A DNA stretch of 64,000 bases from Planctomycetaceae bacterium (GTDB lineage: Bacteria; Planctomycetota; Planctomycetia; Pirellulales; Pirellulaceae). The position numbers and the translations under genes were made by a program. This document shows positions 9,641 to 19,033 of this stretch, piece by piece. Under the pieces are notes generated by a model that searched no databases, was not told the DNA's origin, and saw only the letters and a list, made by a program, of their open reading frames with translations. The number at the start of each line of letters is the position of its first letter. The stretch's first letter is position 1. Location of the stretch: assembly GCA_007694185.1 (NCBI GenBank), contig RECD01000100.1, positions 62,001 through 126,000 on the forward strand, written 5' to 3'.

Positions 9641-11086
9641 ATGCAACTGCCGATCGTCGATGATACCCAAGCCCCGAACCGTCGCTTGGATGCCGGGGTT
9701 GATCCGGCAGGGGCCGCAGGCCCACCTTTGGGTGGCAGACGGTACGCCGTGATCAGCCTGGGGTGTCCGAAGAACCTAGTCGATACGGAGCAGATGCTGG
9801 GGCGGTTGCAGGCCGACGGATATCGGCTGACCGATTCGGTCGACGGGGCCGATTTCGTCGTTGTGAATACTTGCGGCTTCATCGAATCGGCTCGCGAAGA
9901 GTCGCTTGGTGCGATCGACGAGATGCTCGAGTTGAAACGTGCGGGCAGGATTCGTGGGGTCGTGGTGACCGGCTGTTTGGCGGAACGCAGTCGCCAAACG
10001 CTGTTGGAGCAGCGTCCCGAGATCGATGCCTTGGTCGGGGTTTTTGGCCGCGATGAAATCGTCACGGTCGCGGATCGCTTGTTCGGTGGTTTGGAGGAGC
10101 AACGGACGGTATTCCGGCCGGCCCCGATCCGTGCTTTGGCAGACAACGTGCGCGTCGCGGTCACGCCCCGGCACTTCGCGTATCTGAAAATCAGCGAAGG
10201 GTGCGATCGGCTGTGTACCTTTTGTGCGATCCCCAAAATGCGTGGCAAGCATGCCAGCAAGCCGCTGGAGCAGGTCGTCCAAGAGGCGAAGATGCTCGCC
10301 GACTCGGGGGTTCGTGAAATGGTGATTGTGGCCCAGGACACGACCTACTATGGCCTCGATCTGTACGGCGAGCCGAGGCTCCGCGAGTTGCTGGAACGAC
10401 TTGACGAGGTCGACGGGATCGACTGGATCCGACTGATGTACTTCTACCCGATGTACATCGATCAACCGCTGTTGGACACGATCGCCCAGGCTCGGCGAAT
10501 CTTGCCCTACATCGACATGCCGCTCCAGCATGCCAGTGATCGGATGTTGAAACGAATGGCGAGGCGGGTCGATCGACAGGCGATTGTCGACATCATCGCG
10601 CAGATCCGGAGCACCATTCCGGCCGTTACTTTGCGAACGACGATGATCACAGGGTTTCCTGGGGAAACCGAATCGGACCATCGGGAATTGGTCGATTTTG
10701 TTCGGAAACAGCGTTTCGAGCATCTCGGTGTGTTCCCTTATTCGGTCGAACCTGGAACTCCGGCGGAGAAGTTGCCCGACAGGGTTCCCGCTGGCGTGAC
10801 GCAGCGGCGACAGGATGAACTGATGGCCATGCAGCAGAAAATCGCCTTTCGGCGAACCCGCGCCCGGGTCGGGTCGACCGAGGAAGTGCTGTTGGACCGC
10901 GAGCTTCCTGACCAGGCGGGGGTCTGGATCGGCAGGACCAAGGCTGAAGCTCCCGACATCGACGGGTTGGTCTACGTCACGGCTCAGCCGGACCAGCCGC
11001 TATCCGCCGGTCAGTTCGTGCCTTGTGAAATGGTCGCGGCGGATGGCTATGACCTGATCGGTGTGCCGGTCGGGAACGTTCGCTGA
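9641..11086 (+). CDS. rimO: Ribosomal protein S12 methylthiotransferase RimO
   Basis: Radical-SAM methylthiotransferase that adds a methylthio group to the conserved Asp of ribosomal protein uS12. The 481-aa product has the N-terminal MTTase cluster cysteines Cys42 ([12 protein letters not shown]), Cys78 (NTCGFIESA) and Cys112 (TGCLAER). The radical-SAM triad is Cys188, Cys192, Cys195 ([11 protein letters not shown]), and a C-terminal TRAM-like region ends the protein. [12 protein letters not shown] and [12 protein letters not shown] separate RimO from the tRNA enzyme MiaB. ATG 9641 gives a roughly 30-residue leader before the domain; no convincing Shine-Dalgarno is visible, so the exact start is uncertain. 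Confidence 0.93.
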   Translation: MQLPIVDDTQAPNRRLDAGVDPAGAAGPPLGGRRYAVISLGCPKNLVDTEQMLGRLQADGYRLTDSVDGADFVVVNTCGFIESAREESLGAIDEMLELKRAGRIRGVVVTGCLAERSRQTLLEQRPEIDALVGVFGRDEIVTVADRLFGGLEEQRTVFRPAPIRALADNVRVAVTPRHFAYLKISEGCDRLCTFCAIPKMRGKHASKPLEQVVQEAKMLADSGVREMVIVAQDTTYYGLDLYGEPRLRELLERLDEVDGIDWIRLMYFYPMYIDQPLLDTIAQARRILPYIDMPLQHASDRMLKRMARRVDRQAIVDIIAQIRSTIPAVTLRTTMITGFPGETESDHRELVDFVRKQRFEHLGVFPYSVEPGTPAEKLPDRVPAGVTQRRQDELMAMQQKIAFRRTRARVGSTEEVLLDRELPDQAGVWIGRTKAEAPDIDGLVYVTAQPDQPLSAGQFVPCEMVAADGYDLIGVPVGNVR

Positions 11087-11227
11087 TTTCGCAAGAATTT
11101 TTTGCCGCGGGGTGCCCGGCTTCGGGTGCCGTTCAGCGGGATAAAGCCACTCCGGCCCGCGTTGCCTCGAACCACCCATAGCGCCTGCTTGGACTTTGGC
11201 GACCGGCTGTCAAAACCGGACTGGATA

Positions 11228-11248
11228 ATCGGCCCGCTATCGGCCGAT
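11228..11248 (+). promoter_or_regulatory. Inverted repeat upstream of secreted-protein gene
   Basis: Perfect 7-bp arms ATCGGCC (11228-11234) and GGCCGAT (11242-11248) with a 7-nt spacer, about 90 nt before the 11338 start in the 251-nt gap after rimO. It may be an operator or leader hairpin; there is no T-tract. Confidence 0.3.
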
Positions 11249-11337
11249 ACCGGAAAACGAGGCGAAAGGTGTCTGCGAGTCGCTCGCACCACCCGGAAAG
11301 GAATTCGTTCGCTGTGACGGGAAGCGAGTCATTCATC

Positions 11338-13428
11338 ATGCATTTACAGTTTCGGCGTCAACGGTTGCCGTTGCATACCTGGTTTTTCGGCAGTTTGACG
11401 CTGGTTGCTAGCCCCTTGGCTCGGGCTGGTGACGACGGGAATTGGATCAGCCGCGGCATGGGAGCGACACCCGCTGAGGCTGGCCAGGCCTTCGGTGGCG
11501 TGCGGACACTTCCATTCTGGAGTGACGAAGCGCTGTTCCCTTGGGTTGTCCCGGTTGCGCATCCCTCCACGCCGCTGTCGCAGACGGGCCGCAGCACGCT
11601 GAAGCTGGTCGTCGAACCGTCTTCCGTGGCGGCTACCGAGACGACCGAGCACGGTGGGATTGGCCAGTTGGAACTGGCAGCACCCCTGACGGCATCGTCC
11701 CCGATCGCTCCAACACCGATCGGTGGAGGCCCGGCGCAAGAGGCAACCACCGCGACGCCAGCCGCACCGGACTTCGGTTTGGCGTTGGAGGGGCCGCAAA
11801 ATCAGGCGGAGGATGTGCCACGTGTCGCTGTGAAGCCGTCCCCGAGCCAGCCATCCGAAGGACCTGGTGGGCCCGTTCCGGTCGGAAAGGTCGGCGAGGA
11901 GAAGCTCGCCGATCTCCCTTCGATTTCTGTGGAACCAGAGGCGCGGAAGGCTTCGGACCCTAGCTTGGTCGCTGAAGACCGACCGCTCCAGATGCGGCGA
12001 TTGAGCGGTACGGCGGTTTCTCAGGTTGTCGGAGACCTGCAAGATGACTCGGGCGAGCGAGGGGCTCCGGGGCGACGTGCCTTCATCGGTGATTGGGATC
12101 CGACCACGGGGGGGCAACGCCTCGCGGATGCGGGGAGTCGACAGGCCGATCGTCCGGCGGGGCTCGAGCGGAGCCGGCAGCAGGCGGCCACGGGTGGCGA
12201 CACGTCGGCAGTCGATGAGCGAACCGAGCCGGAGTTGTCGATCGGCGAAGACGAAGACGGCTGGGCGGAACCTTTGTTACTTAAAGAACTCGCTGGAGAT
12301 TCGGGCGAGGTTGCCGTCGAGCCTGATCAGATCGATCAACCTATCCGAGGTGATCGCATCACCGCTGCGGGTGAATTGATGCTGGCATCGGGTCGGACGG
12401 CCGCGTCTGCCCCGCTGACTCCTCAGGCGGCGAAGCTGAAGCCGATCATCGAGCGAGTTCTGAAGCACCACTGGGAGCGGCCCGAAGATGCCGCGATCCG
12501 AACCCACTGGGGTATGATGCATACGATCATGGTGTTCGACAAAGACACCGACATCCTGTGGAAGCAAGATCGGTACAACGCGGTCGCCTGGATGGCGGGC
12601 AACAACCCGTGTCGAAACGAATTGCTCTTCTCCGAGGACGAGTACGGGATCTCGGTGCGAACGGGCGTCGGTTTGCAGGGGCACCAAGCCCAATTGTTGG
12701 CGATCTTTGGCCAGATCAACGTGCCGATCCGTTACCCGCTGTATGTCGGCAAGAACCAGTACTCCGTTGCCGACGTCCTGCAGCGTGAAATGCGGGACTG
12801 CAAGGAAAAGTCCGAGCTGACCTTCACCCTGATCGGGCTGTCGCATTATGCCGACACGGACTCGACGTGGGTTGCCGCAGATGGCCAGGAATGGGATTTC
12901 GAGCGGTTGCTAAAGGAAGAGCTGGCCCAACCGGTCGTCGGCGCCGCTTGCGGCGGCACCCATCGTCTGATGGGGTTCGCGCACTCCCTGCGGCGACGAC
13001 GCGCGGAAGGGAAGCCGATCACCGGCCAATGGGATCGGGCGGATCGATACCTGCACGACTTCGTCAACTACACCTGGACGCTACAAAACCGGGATGGGTC
13101 GATGAGCACCGCCTGGTTTGAGCGACGCGAGGACAACGGGAATGTCGACCGTAAGATCCAGACGACCGGTCACTTGCTCGAGTTCTTGTTGGTGACCACG
13201 CCGGACGCCGAATTGCAGGATCCCCGGTTGCTCCGCACAGTCGAGTTCCTCAGCACGACGATGCAGAACGAACGCGGTAGGGATTGGCAGGTCGGGCCCA
13301 AGGGGCACGCGCTGCGATCGTTGGCGATGTACTACCAACGGGTTTACGGGGATTCGACTCCCTGGCGAGCCGCGGAAGTGGAGCGTGCCACGAGTCGGCC
13401 GGTCGGGACGGGTGGTCGAACGCGGTGA
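11338..13428 (+). CDS. Exported protein of unknown function with alpha-toroid-like C-terminal domain
   Basis: I do not recognise a named family. The 696-aa product begins with a Sec-type signal peptide (basic MHLQFRRQRLPL, hydrophobic FFGSLTLVASPLA, likely cleavage near ARA-GDD). Residues of about 60-330 are a low-complexity Pro/Ala/Glu/Gly-rich stretch, probably disordered. From about 360 to 680 there is a compact, mostly helical domain with repeated helix-turn units (for example YLHDFVNYTWTLQNRDGS, GHLLEFLLVTTP, TVEFLSTTMQNE, ALRSLAMYYQRVYG). This pattern recalls the alpha/alpha toroid of prenyltransferase/squalene-oxidase-like secreted proteins, without a recognisable active site. ATG 11338 is preceded by GGGAAGCGAG; longer in-frame starts would place charged residues before the signal peptide. 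Confidence 0.7.
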   Translation: MHLQFRRQRLPLHTWFFGSLTLVASPLARAGDDGNWISRGMGATPAEAGQAFGGVRTLPFWSDEALFPWVVPVAHPSTPLSQTGRSTLKLVVEPSSVAATETTEHGGIGQLELAAPLTASSPIAPTPIGGGPAQEATTATPAAPDFGLALEGPQNQAEDVPRVAVKPSPSQPSEGPGGPVPVGKVGEEKLADLPSISVEPEARKASDPSLVAEDRPLQMRRLSGTAVSQVVGDLQDDSGERGAPGRRAFIGDWDPTTGGQRLADAGSRQADRPAGLERSRQQAATGGDTSAVDERTEPELSIGEDEDGWAEPLLLKELAGDSGEVAVEPDQIDQPIRGDRITAAGELMLASGRTAASAPLTPQAAKLKPIIERVLKHHWERPEDAAIRTHWGMMHTIMVFDKDTDILWKQDRYNAVAWMAGNNPCRNELLFSEDEYGISVRTGVGLQGHQAQLLAIFGQINVPIRYPLYVGKNQYSVADVLQREMRDCKEKSELTFTLIGLSHYADTDSTWVAADGQEWDFERLLKEELAQPVVGAACGGTHRLMGFAHSLRRRRAEGKPITGQWDRADRYLHDFVNYTWTLQNRDGSMSTAWFERREDNGNVDRKIQTTGHLLEFLLVTTPDAELQDPRLLRTVEFLSTTMQNERGRDWQVGPKGHALRSLAMYYQRVYGDSTPWRAAEVERATSRPVGTGGRTR

Positions 13429-13505
13429 CGACCGATCATCGATACCGATCGCGAGTTCTGCGGTCGTGGCGTGATTGCGAGCGTTGCTGACATTTCGTAA
13501 AACAC

Positions 13506-13530
13506 GAGCGGAAATTCTTTCTTTTCGCTC
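13506..13530 (+). promoter_or_regulatory. Stem-loop in leader of diadenylate cyclase gene
   Basis: Arms GAGCGGAAA (13506-13514) and TTTTCGCTC (13522-13530) form a 9-bp stem with one G-U pair and a 7-nt pyrimidine loop, 45 nt before the ATG. It could act in the mRNA leader or as a weak terminator for the upstream gene; no T-tract follows. Confidence 0.35.
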
Positions 13531-13575
13531 GGGGTTGGCCTGCTGCCGGTCCCTCGGATTCGGCTCGGTACTCGC

Positions 13576-14520
13576 ATGGCCGCTCAAAGACTGACGAAAT
13601 CGAGTGCGGCGATCATCAAGGCCGCCGTGACGCTGTTAGCGGAGCCGGGAGGCGACGCGATGCTGCTGCTCTTCGAAGGTTCGGCGGATTGGCGACGGGT
13701 TGCCGAACTGACGGCGGGGACCAACAAGCCGATCATTGTCGCCACGGATAGCGAAGCTGAGCTGGACGGGGCGAAAGAGGCCGGTTTGCATCCGCTTCCG
13801 CTCAACAAGGAAAAAGCGCCACTGCTGGAGCGGTTGCAGCACGCCTTGTTGGAGGCTGCTGCTGACGAATTGATCCGCCCCGATGGTGCCGTTGTTGCCG
13901 TCTACGGCGGTTTCCACCAAGGGCGGTTTGACTCGATCAGCCATCTCCAACTCGATGAGCGGATGCGACGATTGACCGTCCGTGACTTGCAAAGTCTCGA
14001 AAGCAGCGTCCCCTTGAAGACGGTCAAGGCGGTTGTCGATTTGGCCGTGCAGATCGGTCGTGAAGGGCGGGAAGGGAAGCCGGTGGGGGCGATCTTCATC
14101 GTTGGTGATACCCGTCGCGTGCTCGAACATTGCAACGATGGCGGTGCCGATCCGTTTCGCGGTTACAACAAGAAGCATCGTTATCTGCTCGACCCGAAGG
14201 TCCAAGAGGACGCGAAGGAGATCGCGCAGTTGGACGGGGCGTTCGTGGTCAACTCCGATGGTTATGTCGAGCGCAGTCGCCAGATGTTGGAGGTCAGCCA
14301 TGAGAGCTTGACCATGAGTAAAGGTCTCGGGTCTCGACATTGGGCCGCCGCGGCGATCACCCAACGGACCAAGGCGTTGGCCGTTGTCGTCAGTCAGTCG
14401 ACCGGTACCGTTCGGCTGTTCCAGAACGGGCACCTCGTGCTCCGCATCGAACCGATGGACAAAGCGGTCAAGTGGCAGGAGTTCACCTTTGTTTCCCCTG
14501 GCCAAGGCGGTGACCACTGA
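13576..14520 (+). CDS. Diadenylate cyclase (c-di-AMP synthase), DacZ/CdaZ-like
   Basis: Protein of 314 aa with a C-terminal DAC (DisA_N) domain that condenses two ATP into cyclic di-AMP, a second messenger controlling ion and osmotic balance. Both catalytic signatures are present: DGA at residues 220-222 (LDGAFVVNSDGYV) and the RHW form of the ATP-binding motif at R254-H255 (GSRHWAAAAITQRT), with the strands LAVVVSQSTGTVRLFQNG after it. Residues 1 to about 145 form an alpha/beta domain (SAAIIKAAVTLLA, KPIIVATDSEAEL, GAVVAVYGG) resembling the pyruvate-kinase C-terminal-like domain of archaeal DacZ. There is no membrane helix (unlike CdaA) and no DNA-binding HhH domain (unlike DisA). It is monocistronic between a secreted protein and a pseudokinase gene. 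Confidence 0.8.
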   Translation: MAAQRLTKSSAAIIKAAVTLLAEPGGDAMLLLFEGSADWRRVAELTAGTNKPIIVATDSEAELDGAKEAGLHPLPLNKEKAPLLERLQHALLEAAADELIRPDGAVVAVYGGFHQGRFDSISHLQLDERMRRLTVRDLQSLESSVPLKTVKAVVDLAVQIGREGREGKPVGAIFIVGDTRRVLEHCNDGGADPFRGYNKKHRYLLDPKVQEDAKEIAQLDGAFVVNSDGYVERSRQMLEVSHESLTMSKGLGSRHWAAAAITQRTKALAVVVSQSTGTVRLFQNGHLVLRIEPMDKAVKWQEFTFVSPGQGGDH

Positions 14521-14626
14521 GGCCGCTATCCTGTCCCGAACCGACGGTGGGCGACCGGGGTGGTAAAATGGACGGCGTGGTTTGTCTGGCGACTCGGTCG
14601 TCGCGAGTGGGTGGGGGAATTACCGG

Positions 14627-17600
14627 ATGGCCTTTTCCGTTCAGGATCTCTGGTTCAGGTTGATCGGTCTGGGCATGATCGATGCCCGGCAGGCGGAGTC
14701 CTGGGCGGCTCGGTCCGCTGCGTCCGCCAAGGCGGCGGGAGCTGATCCGAACGACCCGCTCGTGATCGCCAAGCTGCTGATCGAACAGCGTGTCCTGACG
14801 AGCTTCCAAGCCAAGCAAATCTTGTCCGGTCGCGGAGAAGAGCTGGTCCAAGGCGATTACCAACTCCTCGAGCGGATCAAGCGAATCCCGTTGGGGCGAT
14901 GGTATCGCGCCCGCCATTTGCCGACCGATCGGTTGGCACTCGTTTGTCCCTGCGGCTACTCGGGCGAGGCACGGGATCACGTCGACCCGAATTGGCTGCT
15001 GCCTCATGTGGCCGTCGAGGCCGATGGCCTGCAGCCACTCGCTTGGGTGGAACTCGATCGGGCCCCCGGCGCTCCGGAGCACCTGCGTCGCGGGTTGGTT
15101 CTCTCTCGGTTGCCCGATGGTCAGACGTTGACCCAATGGCTTGATCGGCCCGAATCGGGGGGAAACAAGACCGCCCTGGCGATCGGCGAGGTGGTGGGAG
15201 GAGCCCTGGTGGCCATGCATCGGGCATCCTTGTTCCATGGTGGCGTTAGGCCGGGGCGAATTTGGGTCGCGGGAGATGGTTCGGTCTTTTTGCTCAGATG
15301 CGGTGGCGGACCGCCGATTTTTCCCGGCGATCCCGTCGCACCAGGCTATGACTGGTTCGAAGACGATGGCCAGGCCGGGCTGTTCGCGGCTCCTGAGTGG
15401 CTGGCGGGGCGAACCCATGCCGACGCTGCCACCGACGTCTGTTCGCTGGGTAAGTTGCTGTATCAGGTTGCCACGGGGAAATTGCCCCCGCCTCAGGGGT
15501 TGCCACCGGAAGCCGTCCAAGCCGTTGCGGCAGGGGCTGCCGGTGACCCACTGATGCGAGTCCTCGCGGCCGCGATGCAACCGGACCGGGCGGAGCGATT
15601 TGCTGATGTCGAGGGATTTCTGCGAGCCCTGCGTGCCGCTGGAGAACTGCTCTTCGACCAGCCCGTTCAGGTGCCGGCTTCGCCTCGGCAAGCCGTTGAA
15701 CCGGTTGTCGCTCCTATCCCCACCCCCAGGCCGGATCCAGCCCCTATCTCGGCCCCAACCCCGGCCCCTTCGCCGGTGAGTGCCGGCCCAGCCGATCGGC
15801 CGTCGAAAACAGTTGGCGACAGAGCGGCTCCAGAAATCGCTGCGACTTCTGCTCCGGATAGCAGGTCCACGCAAGCTGCGGTACCGACACGTGTCGCTGA
15901 GACCCGGGTTGACCCTGTATCCACAAAATCCCGCTCGAATACTCCCGCAGCCACGGATCCGGCGACTGCGGCGAAATCTGCAAATCCCTCGAGTCCGACG
16001 GGATCGGAACCTGCTGTGAAGCGATCACCAGAACGCTCTCCAGCCGCACCCGCTCGGCCTGCTGCCGGTAGGGCGGTCCGACGTCGCAAGCGTCGCAACT
16101 TGAAGGGGCCGATTGTGGTAGGGGCCACGTCTGCTGGTATTTTATTGGTTCTGCTGGCATTTTTGGTGCTCCGCCAACCTCCCGCCGAGCCCCCGTCCCG
16201 CCCTCGCCCAACGCCACGGCCGACGCCACCAGTGGCCCAACAATCGGGTTCGGAGGATTCTGAACTGAGTTCGGCCGCATCGGCGACGGGTGACCGCTTC
16301 GAAATCGTGCAAGACGACCGCGTGCTATGGGCTCCGCCTTGGCCGGCCGACTCCGCTCCACCACCTCTCGATTTGTTGGTACCGGGTGCCCAAACGATCG
16401 TTTCGTTTCGCCCCGGCTTGCTGTTGCGTGCCGATTCCCCAGCCGATTGGAGGGGTTGGTTCGGTCCCGAACTGGAGCCCGCACTGGCTGACCTGTCCCG
16501 CCGTTTCGGGGTCGATATCGATGGCATCGATCGCCTGACACTCAGCCTGCTGGCGGGGCAGGATGGCGAGGCGGAAGCCGCTTGGGCGGTTCAACTGGCC
16601 ACGCCGATTCGCTTGCAGGAATTGAAAGACCGTTGGGGGGCTTCGGCCTCACAAACCGCGGATGGCGAGGTGATCTGGGCCACCGAGTCGGCCACGGCGG
16701 ACGTGTTTTTCATCCCCGGAGAGAACTTGGTGGATGAGACGGAAGTGACGGCATTCGCAACCGGTGGGCTGGAGGCGATCCGCTGGGTTGCCGAAGGCGG
16801 CGGTGGGCCGATCCCTCTGCCCCGTGCCTTGCAAACCGCCTGGGACAGCACGAGCCAAACGGCGGAGATCGTGGCGTTGATCAGCCCTAATTTTCTGTTT
16901 GCCGACGGCCGGGAGATTCTCAAACGGTATGCCCCTCGCGCCATCGAGCCATTGCGGAACGCGTTGATTCCCGATGTCATGGCAGTCGCTGTCGCCCTGG
17001 ATACCCAGCGTGATTTCTATGTCGAGGTCCGAATGATTCCGGGGGGAACCGCCTCGTCGGCAAAGCCGCTTCACACCCTGCGGGAACTGATCTCCGGGTT
17101 GCCGGAAGCCGCCGAGGCGTTGCTGGTCGGTGCCGACATCGCGGCTTCCTGGAAATTGCTGGCGATCCGTCTTCCCCAGTCCTTGCGGGCCGTGCGCGAT
17201 CAAACCCGCTTCGGCATCTCTGACTCTCAGGCGACGGCGAACCTTTATTTGCCGGCACCCGCCGCACCCCAGCTGACGCTCGCCTCGCTGCTGGCCCTTT
17301 CCGCGGTCGAGGGAGCCGTGGCGGACGTCTCGGTTGCCGCGGTTCCGGCAGGTCAGATGAAGTCGATGGATGAGTTGCTGGCTTCGCCGTTGTCGATCAG
17401 TTTTGAGCAGGAGTCGCTGGAGTTCGCGATCAACATGATCGGCGAAGAATTCGCCGGAAGCTTGCCAGCGGAACAACCTCGACCTCAGATCGTGATCTTG
17501 GGAGGTGACCTCGAAAAGTCGGGCATCACTCAGAACCAACAGGTTCGCGATTTCAAGTTGCGTGACGTTCCGTTGCGGGAGGCGTTGACCCGCTTGGTGG

Positions 17601-17773
17601 CGGGAGCCAACCCGGACAAGACCGCGACCAGCCCCGCGGATGAGAAGCAAAGCTTGGTCTGGGTCGTTGACCCGAACTCGACCGACACCGCCCCGGCCCT
17701 GTTGATCACGACCCGCCCCGAAGCGGCCAACAAGGGGTATGTTTTGCCACAGGAGTTCACGGCGAGTCCCTAG
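14627..17773 (+). CDS. Transmembrane pseudokinase with STN-like periplasmic domain
   Basis: 1,048-aa protein. Residues 1-55 carry the planctomycete kinase leader (LLIEQRVLTSFQAKQILSG, then GDYQLLERI). Residues 75-345 have a protein-kinase fold that looks catalytically dead: no glycine-rich loop, the HRDxKPxN loop is HGGVRPGRIW (from residue 204), and DFG is replaced by LRCGGG, although APEWLAG and the DVCSLGKLLYQVATGKLP helix remain. A long Pro/Ala/Thr-rich linker follows. There is one membrane helix at about 496-518 (GPIVVGATSAGILLVLLAFLVL) and a large extracytoplasmic region. The region ends in an STN-like module (about 915-1000: SISFEQESLEFAINMIGEEF, then RDFKLRDVPLREALTRLV), a module found in secretins and TonB receptors. 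The gene converges on the pseudopilin operon. GGGGGA precedes ATG 14627. Probably a membrane signalling or assembly scaffold (inference). Confidence 0.75.
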   Translation: MAFSVQDLWFRLIGLGMIDARQAESWAARSAASAKAAGADPNDPLVIAKLLIEQRVLTSFQAKQILSGRGEELVQGDYQLLERIKRIPLGRWYRARHLPTDRLALVCPCGYSGEARDHVDPNWLLPHVAVEADGLQPLAWVELDRAPGAPEHLRRGLVLSRLPDGQTLTQWLDRPESGGNKTALAIGEVVGGALVAMHRASLFHGGVRPGRIWVAGDGSVFLLRCGGGPPIFPGDPVAPGYDWFEDDGQAGLFAAPEWLAGRTHADAATDVCSLGKLLYQVATGKLPPPQGLPPEAVQAVAAGAAGDPLMRVLAAAMQPDRAERFADVEGFLRALRAAGELLFDQPVQVPASPRQAVEPVVAPIPTPRPDPAPISAPTPAPSPVSAGPADRPSKTVGDRAAPEIAATSAPDSRSTQAAVPTRVAETRVDPVSTKSRSNTPAATDPATAAKSANPSSPTGSEPAVKRSPERSPAAPARPAAGRAVRRRKRRNLKGPIVVGATSAGILLVLLAFLVLRQPPAEPPSRPRPTPRPTPPVAQQSGSEDSELSSAASATGDRFEIVQDDRVLWAPPWPADSAPPPLDLLVPGAQTIVSFRPGLLLRADSPADWRGWFGPELEPALADLSRRFGVDIDGIDRLTLSLLAGQDGEAEAAWAVQLATPIRLQELKDRWGASASQTADGEVIWATESATADVFFIPGENLVDETEVTAFATGGLEAIRWVAEGGGGPIPLPRALQTAWDSTSQTAEIVALISPNFLFADGREILKRYAPRAIEPLRNALIPDVMAVAVALDTQRDFYVEVRMIPGGTASSAKPLHTLRELISGLPEAAEALLVGADIAASWKLLAIRLPQSLRAVRDQTRFGISDSQATANLYLPAPAAPQLTLASLLALSAVEGAVADVSVAAVPAGQMKSMDELLASPLSISFEQESLEFAINMIGEEFAGSLPAEQPRPQIVILGGDLEKSGITQNQQVRDFKLRDVPLREALTRLVAGANPDKTATSPADEKQSLVWVVDPNSTDTAPALLITTRPEAANKGYVLPQEFTASP

Positions 17774-17776
17774 CCA

Positions 17777-17794
17777 CCCGCCGTAATGGGCGGG
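17777..17794. terminator. Candidate terminator between convergent genes
   Basis: GC-rich hairpin CCCGCC (17777-17782) / GGCGGG (17789-17794) with a 6-nt loop, four nt after the pseudokinase stop and 40 nt before the end of the opposing gspM-like gene. Neither strand has a T-tract, so termination is inferred from position only. Confidence 0.35.
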
Positions 17795-17833
17795 CGGGGC
17801 AGCTTCTCGGCACCCAAAGACAACGCACGGAGA

Positions 17834-19033
17834 TCAGTCGCTGACCGCCGAGCGGGCGGCTTCGGCGAGGTTCCCGGCGGGTCGGAGTTCGAATCGTTTG
17901 CCGTCGATTTCCAGGGTGACGAAGCGGGCGTTCACGTCGACCACCGTTCCCACCAAGCTGCCGATTTCGAACGGGTCACCCGGTCGTAATTTTAGGGTGG
18001 TCCCCTGCGTTCGAACCTTCATCCAGGCCGTCCAATCGCCGCCGCCCTGAACGAGAGCGGTCAAGACGGTTTGGGTCGAATCATCGAACCCGGCGCGAGT
18101 TGGTGGCGCGGTGGGTGTCGGAGGATCGACCACCGCGATTTGAAAGGTCTGTTCAGCGCTGGCGGAAGGGTAGCCGTCATCGGCAACCCGCACGGTCAAG
18201 CGGTATTCACCGACTTCGCTCGGTCGCCAAAGGAGTTCACCGGAACGCGGATCGATTTGCATTCCGGCCGGAGCTTCGTCGACGATCGAGTACCGCAGCC
18301 TACCCTTTTCAGGGTCCTCAGCCGACAGGGCCAAAGGCGTCGAATCGCCTCGATTGACGGTCAGTTGAGCAGGGGCGGTGAACCGTGGAGGTTGATTGGG
18401 TGGTGAGAAAAAGTTGCGATTGAGGATGGTGTCGGCGTACTTGTCGAAATCCCCGATCAGCGGCGAAACCTGTTGGCGTGACTCCAAATCGGGGCTGGCG
18501 GCGTCCAGGCCGATCGCTTCGATCGTCAGGTCGATCGCCAGGCCACCTTCTTGCGTGGGCGTCGCTGACCATGTGGTGATCCGGTGAAGGTAGTCCTTTG
18601 CGTGAAACAGGTACAGCAATTCGACCCAACCCCGTTGGTCGGTTTTGCCGGTGACCTTAAACCCGTGATTGCGGTAGAGCGACGTTCTCGGGTTCGAGTC
18701 GGCGGCTTCCACTGCGGTCGAATTGACGAACTGAACCTTTGCGTCGCTCAGGTCGACGAGTGTGATCAACTCGAACAACCAGCGGTTGTAGTCCGACCTC
18801 GCGATTTCGGGGTCGCCGGGGAGTGACCGAGCCAGGTATTCGCCCATCATTCGGTCGGCGTAAGCCCCTTGGATCAGCCGATCATTCGCTTCCATGATCT
18901 GTTGATCGAGGGCTTCGATCTGAGATTCGCGCGACGCGACCGCGGTCCGGTACTTCGACCACACGACTTGGAATCCGGCGAGAACTAAAATTCCGCCCAC
19001 TCCGATGCCGAGGACTTTTTCTCTGGGTGTCAT
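17834..19033 (-). CDS. GspM/PilO-like protein with Ig/cadherin-like domain and PilP/GspC-like tail
   Basis: Last gene of the pseudopilin operon, 399 aa. One N-terminal membrane helix (VLGIGVGGILVLAGFQVVW, residues 7-25) is followed by a coiled-coil-prone segment and a PilO/GspM-like region to about 175 (WVELLYLFHAKDYLHRITTWS). An Ig/cadherin-like beta domain then spans about 205-285 (FTAPAQLTVNRGDSTPLALSAED, SGELLWRPSEVGEYRLTVRVADDG). The last 60 residues (LRPGDPFEIGSLVGTVVDVN, FVTLEIDGKRFELRPAG) resemble the PilP/GspC homology region that contacts the secretin. It would form part of the inner-membrane platform linking assembly ATPase to secretin. The combination of domains is unusual. ATG overlaps the upstream stop (ATGA). 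Domain calls are by eye. Confidence 0.65.
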   Translation of the reverse strand: MTPREKVLGIGVGGILVLAGFQVVWSKYRTAVASRESQIEALDQQIMEANDRLIQGAYADRMMGEYLARSLPGDPEIARSDYNRWLFELITLVDLSDAKVQFVNSTAVEAADSNPRTSLYRNHGFKVTGKTDQRGWVELLYLFHAKDYLHRITTWSATPTQEGGLAIDLTIEAIGLDAASPDLESRQQVSPLIGDFDKYADTILNRNFFSPPNQPPRFTAPAQLTVNRGDSTPLALSAEDPEKGRLRYSIVDEAPAGMQIDPRSGELLWRPSEVGEYRLTVRVADDGYPSASAEQTFQIAVVDPPTPTAPPTRAGFDDSTQTVLTALVQGGGDWTAWMKVRTQGTTLKLRPGDPFEIGSLVGTVVDVNARFVTLEIDGKRFELRPAGNLAEAARSAVSD

